Shown: positions 46,570 to 55,924 of the stretch, one piece after another
Layout of the letters: each line of letters opens with the position of its first letter
How positions within the stretch are numbered: the stretch's first letter is position 1
Assembly: GCF_018228765.1 (NCBI RefSeq)
Contig: NZ_CP073695.1
Span: 372,001-436,000, forward strand
DNA length: 64,000 nucleotides
Reading direction: 5' to 3'
Source: Halorubrum ruber
GTDB taxonomy: Archaea; Halobacteriota; Halobacteria; Halobacteriales; Haloferacaceae
Program-made: the position numbers and the translations under genes
Notes under the pieces: model-generated
The model's database searches: none
What the model saw: the letters and a program-made list of their open reading frames with translations, nothing else
Told to the model about the DNA's origin: nothing

Positions 46570-47046
46570 TCACTCGGACTCCCGATGGACGGTCGCGAGG
46601 AGCCCGGCCGCGAGCAGTGCGACGCCGCCGACGCCGCTTCCGAGTTTCGCCAGACCGAACAGAGGCGTCCGGTCTAGCCGCTCGCGCGAGTACCCGCCGA
46701 GGACCCTGTACGACTCCCCGTCGACGCGCAGGTTGTCGACTCCGGCGAGCCGGTTCGCGCAGTTCGCGTCGCCGAGGGCCCACTCTCCGGAGGTTGAGGC
46801 GCGTTCGATCAGGAGGTCGACGGACTCGGGAGCGATCCGGTACCCTCGGATCGAGACGTTGTTGCCGTCCGCGAGGGCGACCGCGGCGTCGGCGCACCGC
46901 GCGGGGAGGTCGGTTGCGTTCACGACTTGGTGTTGGTCGAGTCCCGGTCCCGGGTAGAACGTCGCCCGCCAGCCGACGACGCTCACGTCCGCGATCAGGA
47001 AGCCGAGCAGGAGGGCGCCCGGGACGGCGAGGAGCCTGCGGTCCAT
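46570..47046 (-). CDS. Membrane protein with two segments, function unknown
   Basis: 158 residues. A first membrane segment (LLAVPGALLLGFLIADVSVV) is followed by an outward-facing domain of about 100 residues with cysteines (LPARCADAAVAL, GDANCANRL) that may pair outside the cell. A second segment (VGGVALLAAGLLATV) ends the protein. ATG 47046 is chosen because an actatattt box lies about 30 bases upstream. It directly borders the IS6 copy. Confidence 0.6.
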   Translation of the reverse strand: MDRRLLAVPGALLLGFLIADVSVVGWRATFYPGPGLDQHQVVNATDLPARCADAAVALADGNNVSIRGYRIAPESVDLLIERASTSGEWALGDANCANRLAGVDNLRVDGESYRVLGGYSRERLDRTPLFGLAKLGSGVGGVALLAAGLLATVHRESE

Positions 47047-47103
47047 CTCGCCAGACGGATAGATCCGAGCGAAATATAGTCCTTGTGCGGGTCGTGCGCC
47101 GTA

Positions 47104-47791
47104 GTGTTCAGATAAGCTGGTTCCATGCGAAAGCGAACGATCTGAGCCACTCATCAGCAGTTTCTGCTTTGGCGTTTCTAAAACAGTTTGAGAAACTGAT
47201 AGTTCTGCGTTTTATATTACGAAAGACATGTTTGACGCTGTTCCGATTTCCATGTCGTTCATATTTGAAATCGAGGTCGTGTTTGCGACAGGCTCGCTGA
47301 AGTGAAGCTGATCCATCGACGAGAACGGTTGCGTCATCCACGTCGTGTTTGTCACGGAGATCAGCGAAAAATCGATCTGCGAGAGCGTTATTTGTCGTCG
47401 GCTCAAGCTGTGTGTGAAGCAGATCATTCGTTTCGGATCAACAGCAGCGTACAGCCAATATTGTTCATCGTCAAGCCGAATCACCGTCTCATCAACCGCA
47501 ACGTGATTCGGGCTCCGGCCAGACTCCGGCTGTAGATCGGCTTTGTGAACCCAGTTATGAACGGTGGAGCGCACTCGTTCAACACCGAATACCTCAAGAA
47601 ACAAGATAGTATTCGAAAGCGATAATCCTGCTAAATGAAGCTGAATACTGAGCTTCATCAACAGCCGCGGTGTTGCCTCTCGCTCCACAAAGTCTAAGTT
47701 GATCTCGTCTAAACAGCCGCCGAGGCGGTTGTTTTCGGGCATAGATACTTTGAAAACGTACCGCCTCACATTTCAATTCTTATCTGAACAC
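47104..47791 (-). mobile_element. IS6-family-like insertion sequence, copy 1 (decayed)
   Basis: Inverted ends gtgttcagataag (47104-47116) and its complement (47779-47791) bound 688 bp, close to the size of short haloarchaeal IS6-type elements. The single transposase gene is frameshifted. No target duplication is seen (gcgccgta on the left, cgccctat on the right), so the junctions arose by recombination or deletion. The right junction cuts into a surface-protein gene. Confidence 0.85.
47108..47742 (-). pseudogene. IS6-type transposase, broken by a one-base deletion
   Basis: MPENNRLGGCLDEINLDFVE begins the protein; NWVHKADLQPESGRSPNHVA and VDETVIRLDDEQYWLYAAVD hold the first catalytic Asp. Near base 47434 the codons for DPETNDLL have lost one base. 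The frame shifts there; the rest (DDATVLVDGSASLQRACRKH ... ADEWLRSFAFAWNQLI) is in the next frame. Not active by itself. Confidence 0.85.
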
Positions 47792-48417
47792 CGCCCTATT
47801 TTTGGCGAGTAGGACCAAATACGCGGGCCTCAGTACCGGAGGGGTCAGAGTATATCTCAGAAGGTCCCCAATTTACGCACCGGTTTAAGCAAGCTGGTCG
47901 ACACACGGTTGAGGTTCTAATTACTTATGGAAATAATATTGTCTATAGTGGTGAAGCATTTCCAAATACTAGAGTCGGCTATCAGCACGAATCTGACGTA
48001 GCCCGTGCCAGTGAAATTGTTAATGTTCAGCCACTACCGGAAGATCCGATTAACTTAGATAATACGGATGTAACTATTTCGTTAAAGCCAGAGCAACAGG
48101 CTGTCTCTGTTGGAAATCCTGTATATCTAACACTTAGTATCACGAACACAATTGGGGATGGTCCAGTTTCAGCGCAACTCATTCTCGAAGTTCCAACTGG
48201 ACTAACTGTATCCGAGACATCATTTAATCAAGGTGGAGGTCAATACACATCAACCTTTGAAATCGATCCCGGTGACACAGCCAATGAGCAGATCGCTGTC
48301 CGTGCTACCGAGTCAGGCCCATACCAACTAACAGGGTACGTCGTTTACGAATTTGATGAGAGTGACACTACCGAACAAACACAGACTAGTGAAATTCAAC
48401 TTCGATTCTATGAGTAA
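47788..48417 (+). pseudogene. C-terminal part of a secreted surface protein, cut off by the IS6 element
   Basis: An open frame of about 209 codons runs from the IS6 end to TAA 48415-48417 without a start codon. It begins with a PKD-like end (YFWRVGPNTRASVPEGSEYI, FTHRFKQAGRHTVEVLITYG). Then comes a second beta domain: VTISLKPEQQAVSVGNPVYL, LILEVPTGLTVSETSFNQGG, QYTSTFEIDPGDTANEQIAV. The last domain resembles those of the next secreted proteins (48559, 54179, end of 51278). The N-terminal part is lost at base 47791. Confidence 0.75.
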
Positions 48418-48558
48418 ACGAGCGGATCATGCCTCTTAGGACACTTGGACTGGCGTTGAATAGATTATAGAGGCTCTGGAAGATAGTACGAATAACCAGT
48501 ACGAGTAACACTTACGAGTAAAGCTTAAGTTGGTGGGGTGTCATGTCCTAGTTGCGTC

Positions 48559-49230
48559 ATGGCATCTCACAAATCGCAGACGGCGATCGTGCTCGTGGCC
48601 GCGATCGTTCTGGGCAGCGTCATGCTCCCCCTCGCGGCCGGGCCCGCAGTTGCGCAGGAGAACAACTCGACCGCAGACAACACGACGACGACGCAGGTTG
48701 AAGAGTGCGAAAACCCGCGGACTCCCGAGATGGATCAGGCACGGCTTTACGCGCCTGAAACGGTGATCACCTCTGGGGATGCGGGGCGCATCGACGGGGG
48801 CTTCCAGCTCGACAATACTGTCGAGTGCCCAGTGAAGGTCGCCGTTACGCTCCGGGTTCCCTCGGGAATGTCGATCTCCGGCGGCAGTGACTGGGGGAGC
48901 GCCGGTGCTGGGATGGTGACCTCCACGTTCACGATGCAGCCGGGATCCGGCATCATGGACCTCTCGGGGAATGTCTACAGCGAGCGTACCGGTGAGCTCC
49001 GGGTTACCGGAGACATCGAGTACTGGCCCGCTGGCCATCCGGAGATGTCTCAGGAGATCGATGGGCTCACGTTTAACTTCGACGTCCAGGAGCCCAACAC
49101 CGGTGACGATGAGCCCGGGATCGGCATCCCCGATGTGAGCAATAGCACCCTGCTCATCTTACTCGTGGCGTTGGGGATGATTGGGATGATGTACGTCGCG
49201 CCGAAAGTGGGGGTTAATTTCCGCCAATAA
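48559..49230 (+). CDS. Secreted, membrane-anchored surface protein, novel family
   Basis: 223 residues. Signal peptide MASHKSQTAIVLVAAIVLGS to about residue 33 (AVA cleavage), a Thr/Asn-rich spacer, one beta-rich domain (about 60-190) and a C-terminal membrane anchor (NSTLLILLVALGMIGMMYVA, 197-216). Two cysteines (VEECENP, NTVECPV) may bond. The domain carries VPSGMSISGG and EYWPAGHPE (Y155-E162), shared with the 54179 protein. A gcttaagtt box lies about 27 bases upstream of ATG 48559, so the earlier GTG is not used. Confidence 0.75.
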   Translation: MASHKSQTAIVLVAAIVLGSVMLPLAAGPAVAQENNSTADNTTTTQVEECENPRTPEMDQARLYAPETVITSGDAGRIDGGFQLDNTVECPVKVAVTLRVPSGMSISGGSDWGSAGAGMVTSTFTMQPGSGIMDLSGNVYSERTGELRVTGDIEYWPAGHPEMSQEIDGLTFNFDVQEPNTGDDEPGIGIPDVSNSTLLILLVALGMIGMMYVAPKVGVNFRQ

Positions 49231-49310
49231 CCACGTCAGCGTCCGTTTGGTCGAACATCGGTACATTGTTGGCTAAATGGCTTTGCTGACGGATTTGAAC
49301 CTTACAAACC

Positions 49311-50132
49311 ATGTTTGGAAACCTATTCGGAGGTGATGACGACGACGATCAGGGCGGTGACAACGATGACTGGGAGGTTGATGTATCGATCAACACCGGG
49401 TTTACGAAATCCAATACGAGCGAGAACAGTGGCTCCGCAAGCGGATGGTTCCGGACGCATACGATCGATCTGAGCTCTGACGTGGACCAGCCGTCTGGAA
49501 GTGGCTCAGATGCCCCGTCAGGCCCCACGAGTCCCCCAACCCCTGATGTCGATCCGGGAGACTCATCGACGGCCCACGATCGTGGTACATTCGTCTTCCC
49601 GACGGGTCGGGACTTCCTTCAAAAGCTGGAAGCCCGCGGTCTCAACGGAGCTCACCAGCGTGTTGAGACTGTGTACATCCTGGCTGGACCAACGTACACT
49701 ACTCCCACCGACCTCTTCCGCGTCGACAATCCGGAATACTACGCGTCAGCGACTCGTCGGAGTGTCACGTCATACGGGCGAAAGATGGCGCGTAAGGTCG
49801 CAGCGCTGTATCCAGACGGCGAAGCACCCAAGCTACTGGCACGCTTCCACACACATCCAGGTGGGTCGACGCGCCCGAGTGATACTGACCGCGACAGTGC
49901 TGAGCAGATCGCTTCACAGTTCTCGGATGCGCTGGGTACCTCGGACTTTGAGTTCTTCCAAGGAATCCATGCGTACAAAGACCACAATGGGAATCCGGGC
50001 CCGTCGGAGCGCCATGACCCGGTTGTCCGAAGCAACAGCGTCTCGTGGCGCGGTGAACAGTATCGGCATGAGCTAGCGCTGTACGGACCAGCATTCCGTA
50101 ACCCACGACGGGTGGTGACTGGCGATGACTGA
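49311..50132 (+). CDS. JAMM/MPN-domain metalloprotease (JAB family), probable isopeptidase
   Basis: 273 residues. The first 90 are low complexity and acidic (MFGNLFGGDDDDDQGG, many Ser/Pro/Asp). The JAMM domain spans about 95-270: the catalytic Glu is likely E119 in VETVYILAG, and the zinc signature H180-T-H182-x7-S190-x2-D193 is exact (FHTHPGGSTRPSDTD). JAMM enzymes remove ubiquitin-like tags; haloarchaea have SAMP modifiers. The gene overlaps the next by 8 bases. No E1, E2 or modifier is next to it, so the substrate is open. Confidence 0.85.
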   Translation: MFGNLFGGDDDDDQGGDNDDWEVDVSINTGFTKSNTSENSGSASGWFRTHTIDLSSDVDQPSGSGSDAPSGPTSPPTPDVDPGDSSTAHDRGTFVFPTGRDFLQKLEARGLNGAHQRVETVYILAGPTYTTPTDLFRVDNPEYYASATRRSVTSYGRKMARKVAALYPDGEAPKLLARFHTHPGGSTRPSDTDRDSAEQIASQFSDALGTSDFEFFQGIHAYKDHNGNPGPSERHDPVVRSNSVSWRGEQYRHELALYGPAFRNPRRVVTGDD

Positions 50133-50691
50133 TGCTGATCTGGACCCGCGCCTGGCTGAGGCGCTTGCGCAACTCGATGAGAGCACAGTCGAGGGGATCT
50201 CTGATCTCGCCGCGAATGATCCCGAACTGCTCGAAGAGTTACTCGCTGACGTCGGGTACCTGCCGACGAGTAATGCTGAGTCCGACTCTGAGGAGATAGC
50301 TGAAAACTTGTCTCCCCCGCAGCGCCGACTGTCGGAGGCACTCACTGATATGGGGTCTCCCCGGACTACCGATGAGATCATTGAACTCCTACAGAACGAC
50401 CACCCCGATGTCATCGAAGAATACCAGTCGGCAAAACATCGGCCGTGGCTCTCAACGAAATTAAACGAACTCGTTGATAAAGGTGCCTTCGGACGATTTC
50501 GGGATGGGCGGACTGTTCGCTACGTCCCGTCCATTAGCGAGGCTGTTCGTCATTGGGCGCTTCATAATAACAGGTTCGTTGAGGACCTTGAGCGGAGCGA
50601 CGCACGCACCATCGCTGATGATACGGGGATGCCGACCTCTGCGATTCGCAACGCCATCGAGGAGATGACCAACGGAGATGAGCAATTATGA
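50125..50691 (+). CDS. Winged-helix protein of the JAMM operon
   Basis: 188 residues. The N-terminal 60 are acidic and helical (LAEALAQLDESTVEGISDLA). Residues 66-135 form a winged helix: RRLSEALTDMGSPRTTDEII, KHRPWLSTKLNELVDKGAFG, RFRDGRTVRYVPSI. The last 40 are helical (AVRHWALHNNRFVEDLE, then a possible second HTH DDTGMPTSAIRNAIEEM). Its start lies in the end of the JAMM gene and its stop overlaps the next start (ATGA). It could regulate the island or act as a JAMM partner. Confidence 0.7.
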   Translation: MTDADLDPRLAEALAQLDESTVEGISDLAANDPELLEELLADVGYLPTSNAESDSEEIAENLSPPQRRLSEALTDMGSPRTTDEIIELLQNDHPDVIEEYQSAKHRPWLSTKLNELVDKGAFGRFRDGRTVRYVPSISEAVRHWALHNNRFVEDLERSDARTIADDTGMPTSAIRNAIEEMTNGDEQL

Positions 50692-51194
50692 GTGACAATA
50701 CGACAGAACCAGACAATCAGAAGTCCGCCGAAGAGCGCGCTAACTGTGAGGGTGACTCGCCTCTCACCCCTGAAACTGAGCGTAACGCGACGACGGACGA
50801 GCATACCCCGTCGTCCCCTGATGTCGAGGTGACGGCCGCGACCGTTGCAGAACTACACCGGCGATTGCTCGACGCCGATAACACGGTGAATGATGCGGAG
50901 ACCCACATTACTACGCTTTCGGAGTTAGTTGGGACAGAACCGACGGATTCGAGATCCAGGTCAGCCAGTGTTTCCGCCGAACTCGATGCGGCAATTGCGA
51001 AGCTGGAAGAGACTGCGGACCATATTGATGCGGCCATCAATGGGGCACGAGAGCTTCAAGAATCAGCTAAAGCCACATCTGGTCCAACTGGTGATGAAGG
51101 CGAAAAAGAATCAGAGGGTCAGCCATCGATGTTTGATAAAGACGAGTACGTTCGGAACACTTCTGACGAGTGTTCAGATCAAGACCACGTTTGA
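50688..51194 (+). CDS. Acidic coiled-coil protein of the JAMM operon, function unknown
   Basis: 168 residues. The first 50 are disordered (Thr, Glu, Asp-rich); residues about 50-125 form a helical coiled coil (VTAATVAELHRRLLDADNTV, SAELDAAIAKLEETADHIDA). The tail is polar and ends DECSDQDHV. ATGA overlap with the previous gene makes it the third member of a coupled operon. No family recognised. Confidence 0.65.
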   Translation: MSDNTTEPDNQKSAEERANCEGDSPLTPETERNATTDEHTPSSPDVEVTAATVAELHRRLLDADNTVNDAETHITTLSELVGTEPTDSRSRSASVSAELDAAIAKLEETADHIDAAINGARELQESAKATSGPTGDEGEKESEGQPSMFDKDEYVRNTSDECSDQDHV

Positions 51195-51277
51195 TTGCCG
51201 CTAGCAAATTTTTCGCGGAATAATAAATAACAACTGAAAGACAGATTAATAAGAGATAATCTACAACTACTGTACAA

Positions 51278-54124
51278 ATGCTCAAGGGGGGTGGCCATAT
51301 CAAAACGGCACTCGTTGCTTCGATTGTTATTGTAGCTTGTTTTACGTTATTTCTCACAGGACCTGTATCTGCTACTGACAATTTAGACGAAACTAGAGAA
51401 ATCGGTGGACATGGCGAGGCTGTCCACCAATCAGATTCCACAGAATTCATTGTCAAAACCATTGCCGACTCCAGCGTTGTACAAGGAGACACATTTGAAT
51501 TAGAAATTGAGGTAACTAATGAGGGGGACGCAGCTGGCACCCAGACTATTACTTATGAAGTAGGTTCTATATATCGGGAGAATGAAATGTACTTGGAGCC
51601 TGGAGAAACAGATACGTGGTTCCTTACTGTCGACAGCGATCCGCTGTCGCCCGGCGAATACACGCATTATATCGAGAGTCCTTCAAGCACTGATGACCTT
51701 CCGTTCCTTGTCAAAGCTGGTGAGCCGAACTTCATCGTAGGTAATCTCCGTATTGAGAAAGACGGAGAAGTAACTTCACGGATTGAAAAAGGCGAATCTG
51801 CGAAGATAATGTATGCTATCCTCAATGATGGAGAGGGGCTCGGAACTCAGTATGCGAACTGCTATCTTGCTAACGAAAATGTGGGCGGTGAGTTCCTTGA
51901 ACTAGAGGCCTCAGAGATCCGAGACGACATGTCCTGTACGATCGACACAGGCGACCTTTCACCTGGGACCTACGAGTTCGGCGTTGAGACTGACGATGAT
52001 TCATGGTACAAGGAGGTGGTCATCGAGAAGCCTCCGCAGCCGCCGACAATCGATTCGGCATTCCCATCTGGTAATGTGAGGCTCAATGTTGCGACAGACG
52101 ATTCCGAGGAATTCAGTGTCGACGCTTCTGACCCTGACTCTAGTCCTGGGGCCCTCTCGACGGAATGGCTCATTGACGGTGAGAGCTATGGTACCGCTGA
52201 CCGGTTTACTGTCTACGCTGATGATCTTTCTCCGGGGACTCATACACTGAAAGCCGTCGTTAACGATAATCAAGCCGAAACCGAGGCAGCAACTCGTGAG
52301 TGGACGATCGATGTTGTCACGCCGCCACGGATTGCTGAACAGACACCAGAAAGCGAGTCGGTTGATATCGAGCCAGATCAATCCACATCGTTCAGAGTAA
52401 CTGTTGAGGACGGCGATACACCGAATTCAGACCTCGATATCTCATGGCGAGTAGACGGAGATCAAGTCGGGACAGGCGCGTCGTTTGATCTTGACAGGAG
52501 TATCTTGACTCCTGGAACCCATACGTTGAGTGTCAGAGTTTCTGATGACAGCGACCTCACCGAAGATACCTTCGCTGAGTGGACAGTGAAAGCCCTCGCT
52601 CGCCCCTCTATCTCTGAAATAACACCAGACCGCTCTACCGTCACCCCGGGTGAGTCAGTTACATTCTCTGTCGACCCGACTGATCCAAACGGTAGGGGGA
52701 TCACTGACGTCCAGTGGCAAATAGCTGGTAATGAGTTTACTGGACGGTCTATCCAGCATACCTTCGCGCAGGTTGGAACAGTTGAAGCCGTTGTTGAGGT
52801 CACAAATGAAGCTGGTCTCGTGGCAACCGAATCAACTGAAATTACCGTCGAATCAACACCACCACGGCTCGAATCTGCTGGTCCAGAACAACCAGTAGTG
52901 GCGGTTGGTGAACCGGTTGAATTCGACGTAGAAGCTTCAGATCCCAAAGACCGGTCGCTGTCTTTCGATTACCAGTGGCGTTCCGACACGGGGGAAACCG
53001 ATGACCAACAGTCGACAACCATGCGCTTCGACGAAGTCGGCAAGCATGAGGTCACTCTCACGGTGACCAACAAGTACGGTGCTGAAACGACGCAGACCTA
53101 TACGGTTAGTGTCCAGAACGATGAGCCCTCGATAGTACGTCGGAATCCCTCTGAAGACTCTGAATCTATTCTTTCACAAAGGACCGCTCGCTTTGCTGCT
53201 GTTATTACCAACCGTGATTCGTCACCAGCAACGGTCCGGTTCCAGATAGATGGAGACACAGTTGAAACGCAACGAATGACGGGTGATGAAGAACTCGTCA
53301 GCTTCCAGCAGGCGTTCTCAACTCCGGGGGAAAGGACAGTTGAGATATCGGTCGTAGATAGTCATGGTGCCGAAAACCAAGTCACGTGGGACATGGAGGT
53401 CGAAAGTAGACCTCCCGAAATTCGTGATGTCTCACCAGGTGAGGATAGCCTTACCGTGATGTCTGGCGAAACTCGCTCATTTGATGTATCAGCTGTCGAT
53501 CCGGAAAAACAGGGTGTGGAGTACCAATGGTACCGAAACAGCAGCATAATCGGTGCTGGACCGTCAGTAACAGAGACTTTTGATGAGGGAGGTACATACG
53601 ATCTGACCGTAGAAGCGAGTGATCCACAGGGTAGTACCTCTACCCGGTCTTGGTCAGTTAATGTCCGTAGCTTCCGTGAACCGCCTACAGAGAGTACACA
53701 CCTATCCAACATCGAGATCGACCCGGAGAGTGAGCGGGTTACGAAAACGTTCTTGACTACCTCACTAGAGAACCCGTCGTCAAATGATCGAACTGTCGTC
53801 GTGGAATTCATCATTGATACGCCCGATGGCCTTGAGGTAGTTCGACAGCGAGGCGTGAGCGAAGCGAATAACGCTCAGATTACTGGGATCGGACGAATTG
53901 AACCCGGAGCTCAGCGATCAATGCGTGTTGGTCTACGAATTGCTGATGAATCTATCATCGGATCAGATGTTCCCATTGATGTAACAATTCGATATTATCC
54001 TGCCAGCCAACCAGAGGACATAAGTTATGTTCGTCAGTCAAACGAGGAGGTCACGATTCAACGACCAGGAATTATCCCGCAGGTTACGACTTGGATTGAC
54101 TCCCTAATTGATGATATTCTATAG
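51278..54124 (+). CDS. Large secreted multi-domain surface protein (CARDB and Ig/PKD-like repeats)
   Basis: 948 residues. Signal peptide 1-31 (ALVASIVIVACFTLFLTGPV), two CARDB-like domains (about 55-150 and 155-250; GDTFELEIEVTNEGDAAGTQ), then about six Ig/PKD-like repeats (255-820) each with DASDP-type and W[LRQ][IV][DA]G motifs. A C-terminal domain (830-925) has RYYPASQPED (Y906-E913), matching the small secreted proteins nearby. There is no clear membrane anchor; the end IIPQVTTWIDSLIDDIL is amphipathic. An attaataag box 27 bases upstream supports the start. Base use is markedly A+T-richer than the genome. Confidence 0.78.
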   Translation: MLKGGGHIKTALVASIVIVACFTLFLTGPVSATDNLDETREIGGHGEAVHQSDSTEFIVKTIADSSVVQGDTFELEIEVTNEGDAAGTQTITYEVGSIYRENEMYLEPGETDTWFLTVDSDPLSPGEYTHYIESPSSTDDLPFLVKAGEPNFIVGNLRIEKDGEVTSRIEKGESAKIMYAILNDGEGLGTQYANCYLANENVGGEFLELEASEIRDDMSCTIDTGDLSPGTYEFGVETDDDSWYKEVVIEKPPQPPTIDSAFPSGNVRLNVATDDSEEFSVDASDPDSSPGALSTEWLIDGESYGTADRFTVYADDLSPGTHTLKAVVNDNQAETEAATREWTIDVVTPPRIAEQTPESESVDIEPDQSTSFRVTVEDGDTPNSDLDISWRVDGDQVGTGASFDLDRSILTPGTHTLSVRVSDDSDLTEDTFAEWTVKALARPSISEITPDRSTVTPGESVTFSVDPTDPNGRGITDVQWQIAGNEFTGRSIQHTFAQVGTVEAVVEVTNEAGLVATESTEITVESTPPRLESAGPEQPVVAVGEPVEFDVEASDPKDRSLSFDYQWRSDTGETDDQQSTTMRFDEVGKHEVTLTVTNKYGAETTQTYTVSVQNDEPSIVRRNPSEDSESILSQRTARFAAVITNRDSSPATVRFQIDGDTVETQRMTGDEELVSFQQAFSTPGERTVEISVVDSHGAENQVTWDMEVESRPPEIRDVSPGEDSLTVMSGETRSFDVSAVDPEKQGVEYQWYRNSSIIGAGPSVTETFDEGGTYDLTVEASDPQGSTSTRSWSVNVRSFREPPTESTHLSNIEIDPESERVTKTFLTTSLENPSSNDRTVVVEFIIDTPDGLEVVRQRGVSEANNAQITGIGRIEPGAQRSMRVGLRIADESIIGSDVPIDVTIRYYPASQPEDISYVRQSNEEVTIQRPGIIPQVTTWIDSLIDDIL

Positions 54125-54178
54125 AGGATGAGAGACTGCGTCATTGTTTTTAGACTCGTCCATTTTTGAGTAGCCATC

Positions 54179-54832
54179 ATGATTAGTAGTGCCCGTACAC
54201 ACATTGCTTTTGTCTGTGTACTCGCAGTGCTGGTTGTCTGTACTGGCGTTGTGGCTGCAACTCCGCAGACGGCGATGTCGGGCGCAGATGTAACTCTCAC
54301 CAATGCGACGAATTCTGAGACGTGTTCGGGGAATGTCCAAGAGAAAGCGAGTATTAGCCAGACCTCAATCCAAGCAGTTGATGATCAAATCACTACAAAT
54401 CAGCCTGCTCTAGTTTCTGGACAAATCGTTACACCTCAATCGAATCAGTGTACTGTCGTGGTTCAGATCATTCTAACTATCCCGTCGGACATGTACGTCT
54501 CGGGTACCGATGGTGTGGGAAGCAGTGGTCAGGGCAAATTGAGTGCGACGTTCAGATTATCTCCGGGAGAGACCCAATCGATGTCAGCACAAGTGTATGC
54601 GAGCTCTACAGGGACACGCGTAATAATCGCGGACTTCCTCTATTACCCAGCTGGACACCCAGAAGATGAACGCCAGCTAACTGGCTTCTCGATGGAAATC
54701 GAGGCACTCGAATCGAATCTACCTGGAGAGAATGTTAACGGCTCAACAGCCTCCAGCCTCATAACTGAATTCATACTTGTTGGAATTTCCGGCTTGTTCC
54801 TTCTCGTCGTCGGGATCAGATTACTCCAGTAG
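54179..54832 (+). CDS. Secreted, membrane-anchored surface protein, paralogue of the 48559 protein
   Basis: 217 residues. Signal peptide (AFVCVLAVLVVCTGVVAATP), one beta domain with two cysteines (SETCSGN, SNQCTVV), and a C-terminal membrane segment (EFILVGISGLFLLVVGIRLL). YYPAGHPE falls at residues 155-162, exactly the position it has in the 48559 protein, and IPSDMYVSG matches VPSGMSISG. A gtttttaga box lies 27 bases before the ATG. It closes the surface cluster, 54 bases after the large protein. Confidence 0.75.
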   Translation: MISSARTHIAFVCVLAVLVVCTGVVAATPQTAMSGADVTLTNATNSETCSGNVQEKASISQTSIQAVDDQITTNQPALVSGQIVTPQSNQCTVVVQIILTIPSDMYVSGTDGVGSSGQGKLSATFRLSPGETQSMSAQVYASSTGTRVIIADFLYYPAGHPEDERQLTGFSMEIEALESNLPGENVNGSTASSLITEFILVGISGLFLLVVGIRLLQ

Positions 54833-55092
54833 TATCCATTAATAATCTCTATGGATGTCCATTTGGTCGTGTTAAGTTAGAGGATGAGGCGGACGAGTTC
54901 TGAGTGTCTATGGCAGAATTCGACCGCCTCAGCGAACGTATCGCGTGGATCGACTTGTCGTTTGTGGAGCGAGATCGAACTCCGCGCTGGGCGATTGAAA
55001 TAGGGATCCGCTGTCACTTGGCCGGTATGTCACTACGTGAGGTAAGTAAACATCTTGAACTATTTGGGATCAAGCGGGGTCATGTTGCGATC

Positions 55093-55554
55093 GGCTCTGT
55101 TGAAATCCTTAGGAAGTGACACATTCTGTCCCGGGTGTGGTCAATATAGTAGGTCTTTGTCGAAAAACAACGTACTGACACTCTTCAGTCAGTGCCAATT
55201 GAACCACAGTTTTCACATTTCCATCGTACTTTTCCGGCTATACTGTACAGACGGCTACTCTTAAGAACAAGAAGTTCATCGTGTTCATGCCCACACTCCC
55301 AACACGTGACATTGGAGACTTCTGACTCATACCAATCGCTCACCTCAAGATCTGTGTCACGCTCAATCTCGCTTCGTTTCATATCACATGTCATTATAGT
55401 AACTATAAAAAAGTTATTATAACATTATGTATATTCCACAGTAAGCAATTGATTCTTTTACAGGTTGATCCGCACCTTGCGCCACATTCGCAAGCGCATT
55501 CTATCGGCTGTTTCAGCCGATGATGTGTCCGAATAATAGGATTTCAACAGAGCC
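55093..55554. mobile_element. 462-bp mobile element with perfect 17-bp ends, carrying a small zinc-ribbon gene
   Basis: ggctctgttgaaatcct (55093-55109) and its exact complement (55538-55554) are the ends. The flanks ttgcgatc at 55085-55092 and 55555-55562 are an 8-bp target duplication. The ends match the element at 6063-6712. A subterminal hairpin tcggctg/cagccga lies at 55504-55520. The only gene is a zinc-ribbon protein on the minus strand; there is no transposase, so it must move with help from elsewhere. Confidence 0.9.
55185..55382 (-). CDS. Small zinc-ribbon protein carried by the 462-bp mobile element
   Basis: 65 residues: MKRSEIERDTDLEVSDWYES, EVSNVTCWECGHEHDELLVL, KSSRLYSIAGKVRWKCENCG, SIGTD. 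Two CxxC pairs (CWEC, CENC), 25 residues apart, form a zinc ribbon. ATG 55382 is chosen because a tttttatag box lies about 26 bases upstream; an ATG at 55394 would be only 14 from it. It may be a passenger gene or a leftover accessory protein. Function unknown. Confidence 0.65.
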   Translation of the reverse strand: MKRSEIERDTDLEVSDWYESEVSNVTCWECGHEHDELLVLKSSRLYSIAGKVRWKCENCGSIGTD

Positions 55555-55924
55555 TTGCGATCCATAATTGGGTTCACAAAGCCGATTTACAGCCGATCTC
55601 GACCGTCTCAGAGGATCAACTCGCGGTTGACGAAAAGATGCTCCGCCTCCACGGCCAGCAGTTCTGGCTGTACGGCGCGGTTGATCACAGACGAACGAGA
55701 TCCTCCATGTGAGCCTCTATCCAACCGCAAATAAACAGACGACGCGATGGTTTCTGACCGATCTACATCAGCGCTATCAGCTGAATAATATCGAATTTCT
55801 CGTCGATGACGCGGACTATCTCGGATCAGTACTCGCTGAAGACGGCTATCGATTTCAAGTCATTCGACATGGAAATCGGAACGCCATCGAACGTGTCCTT
55901 TGGGAGATAGAACAACAAACTTGA

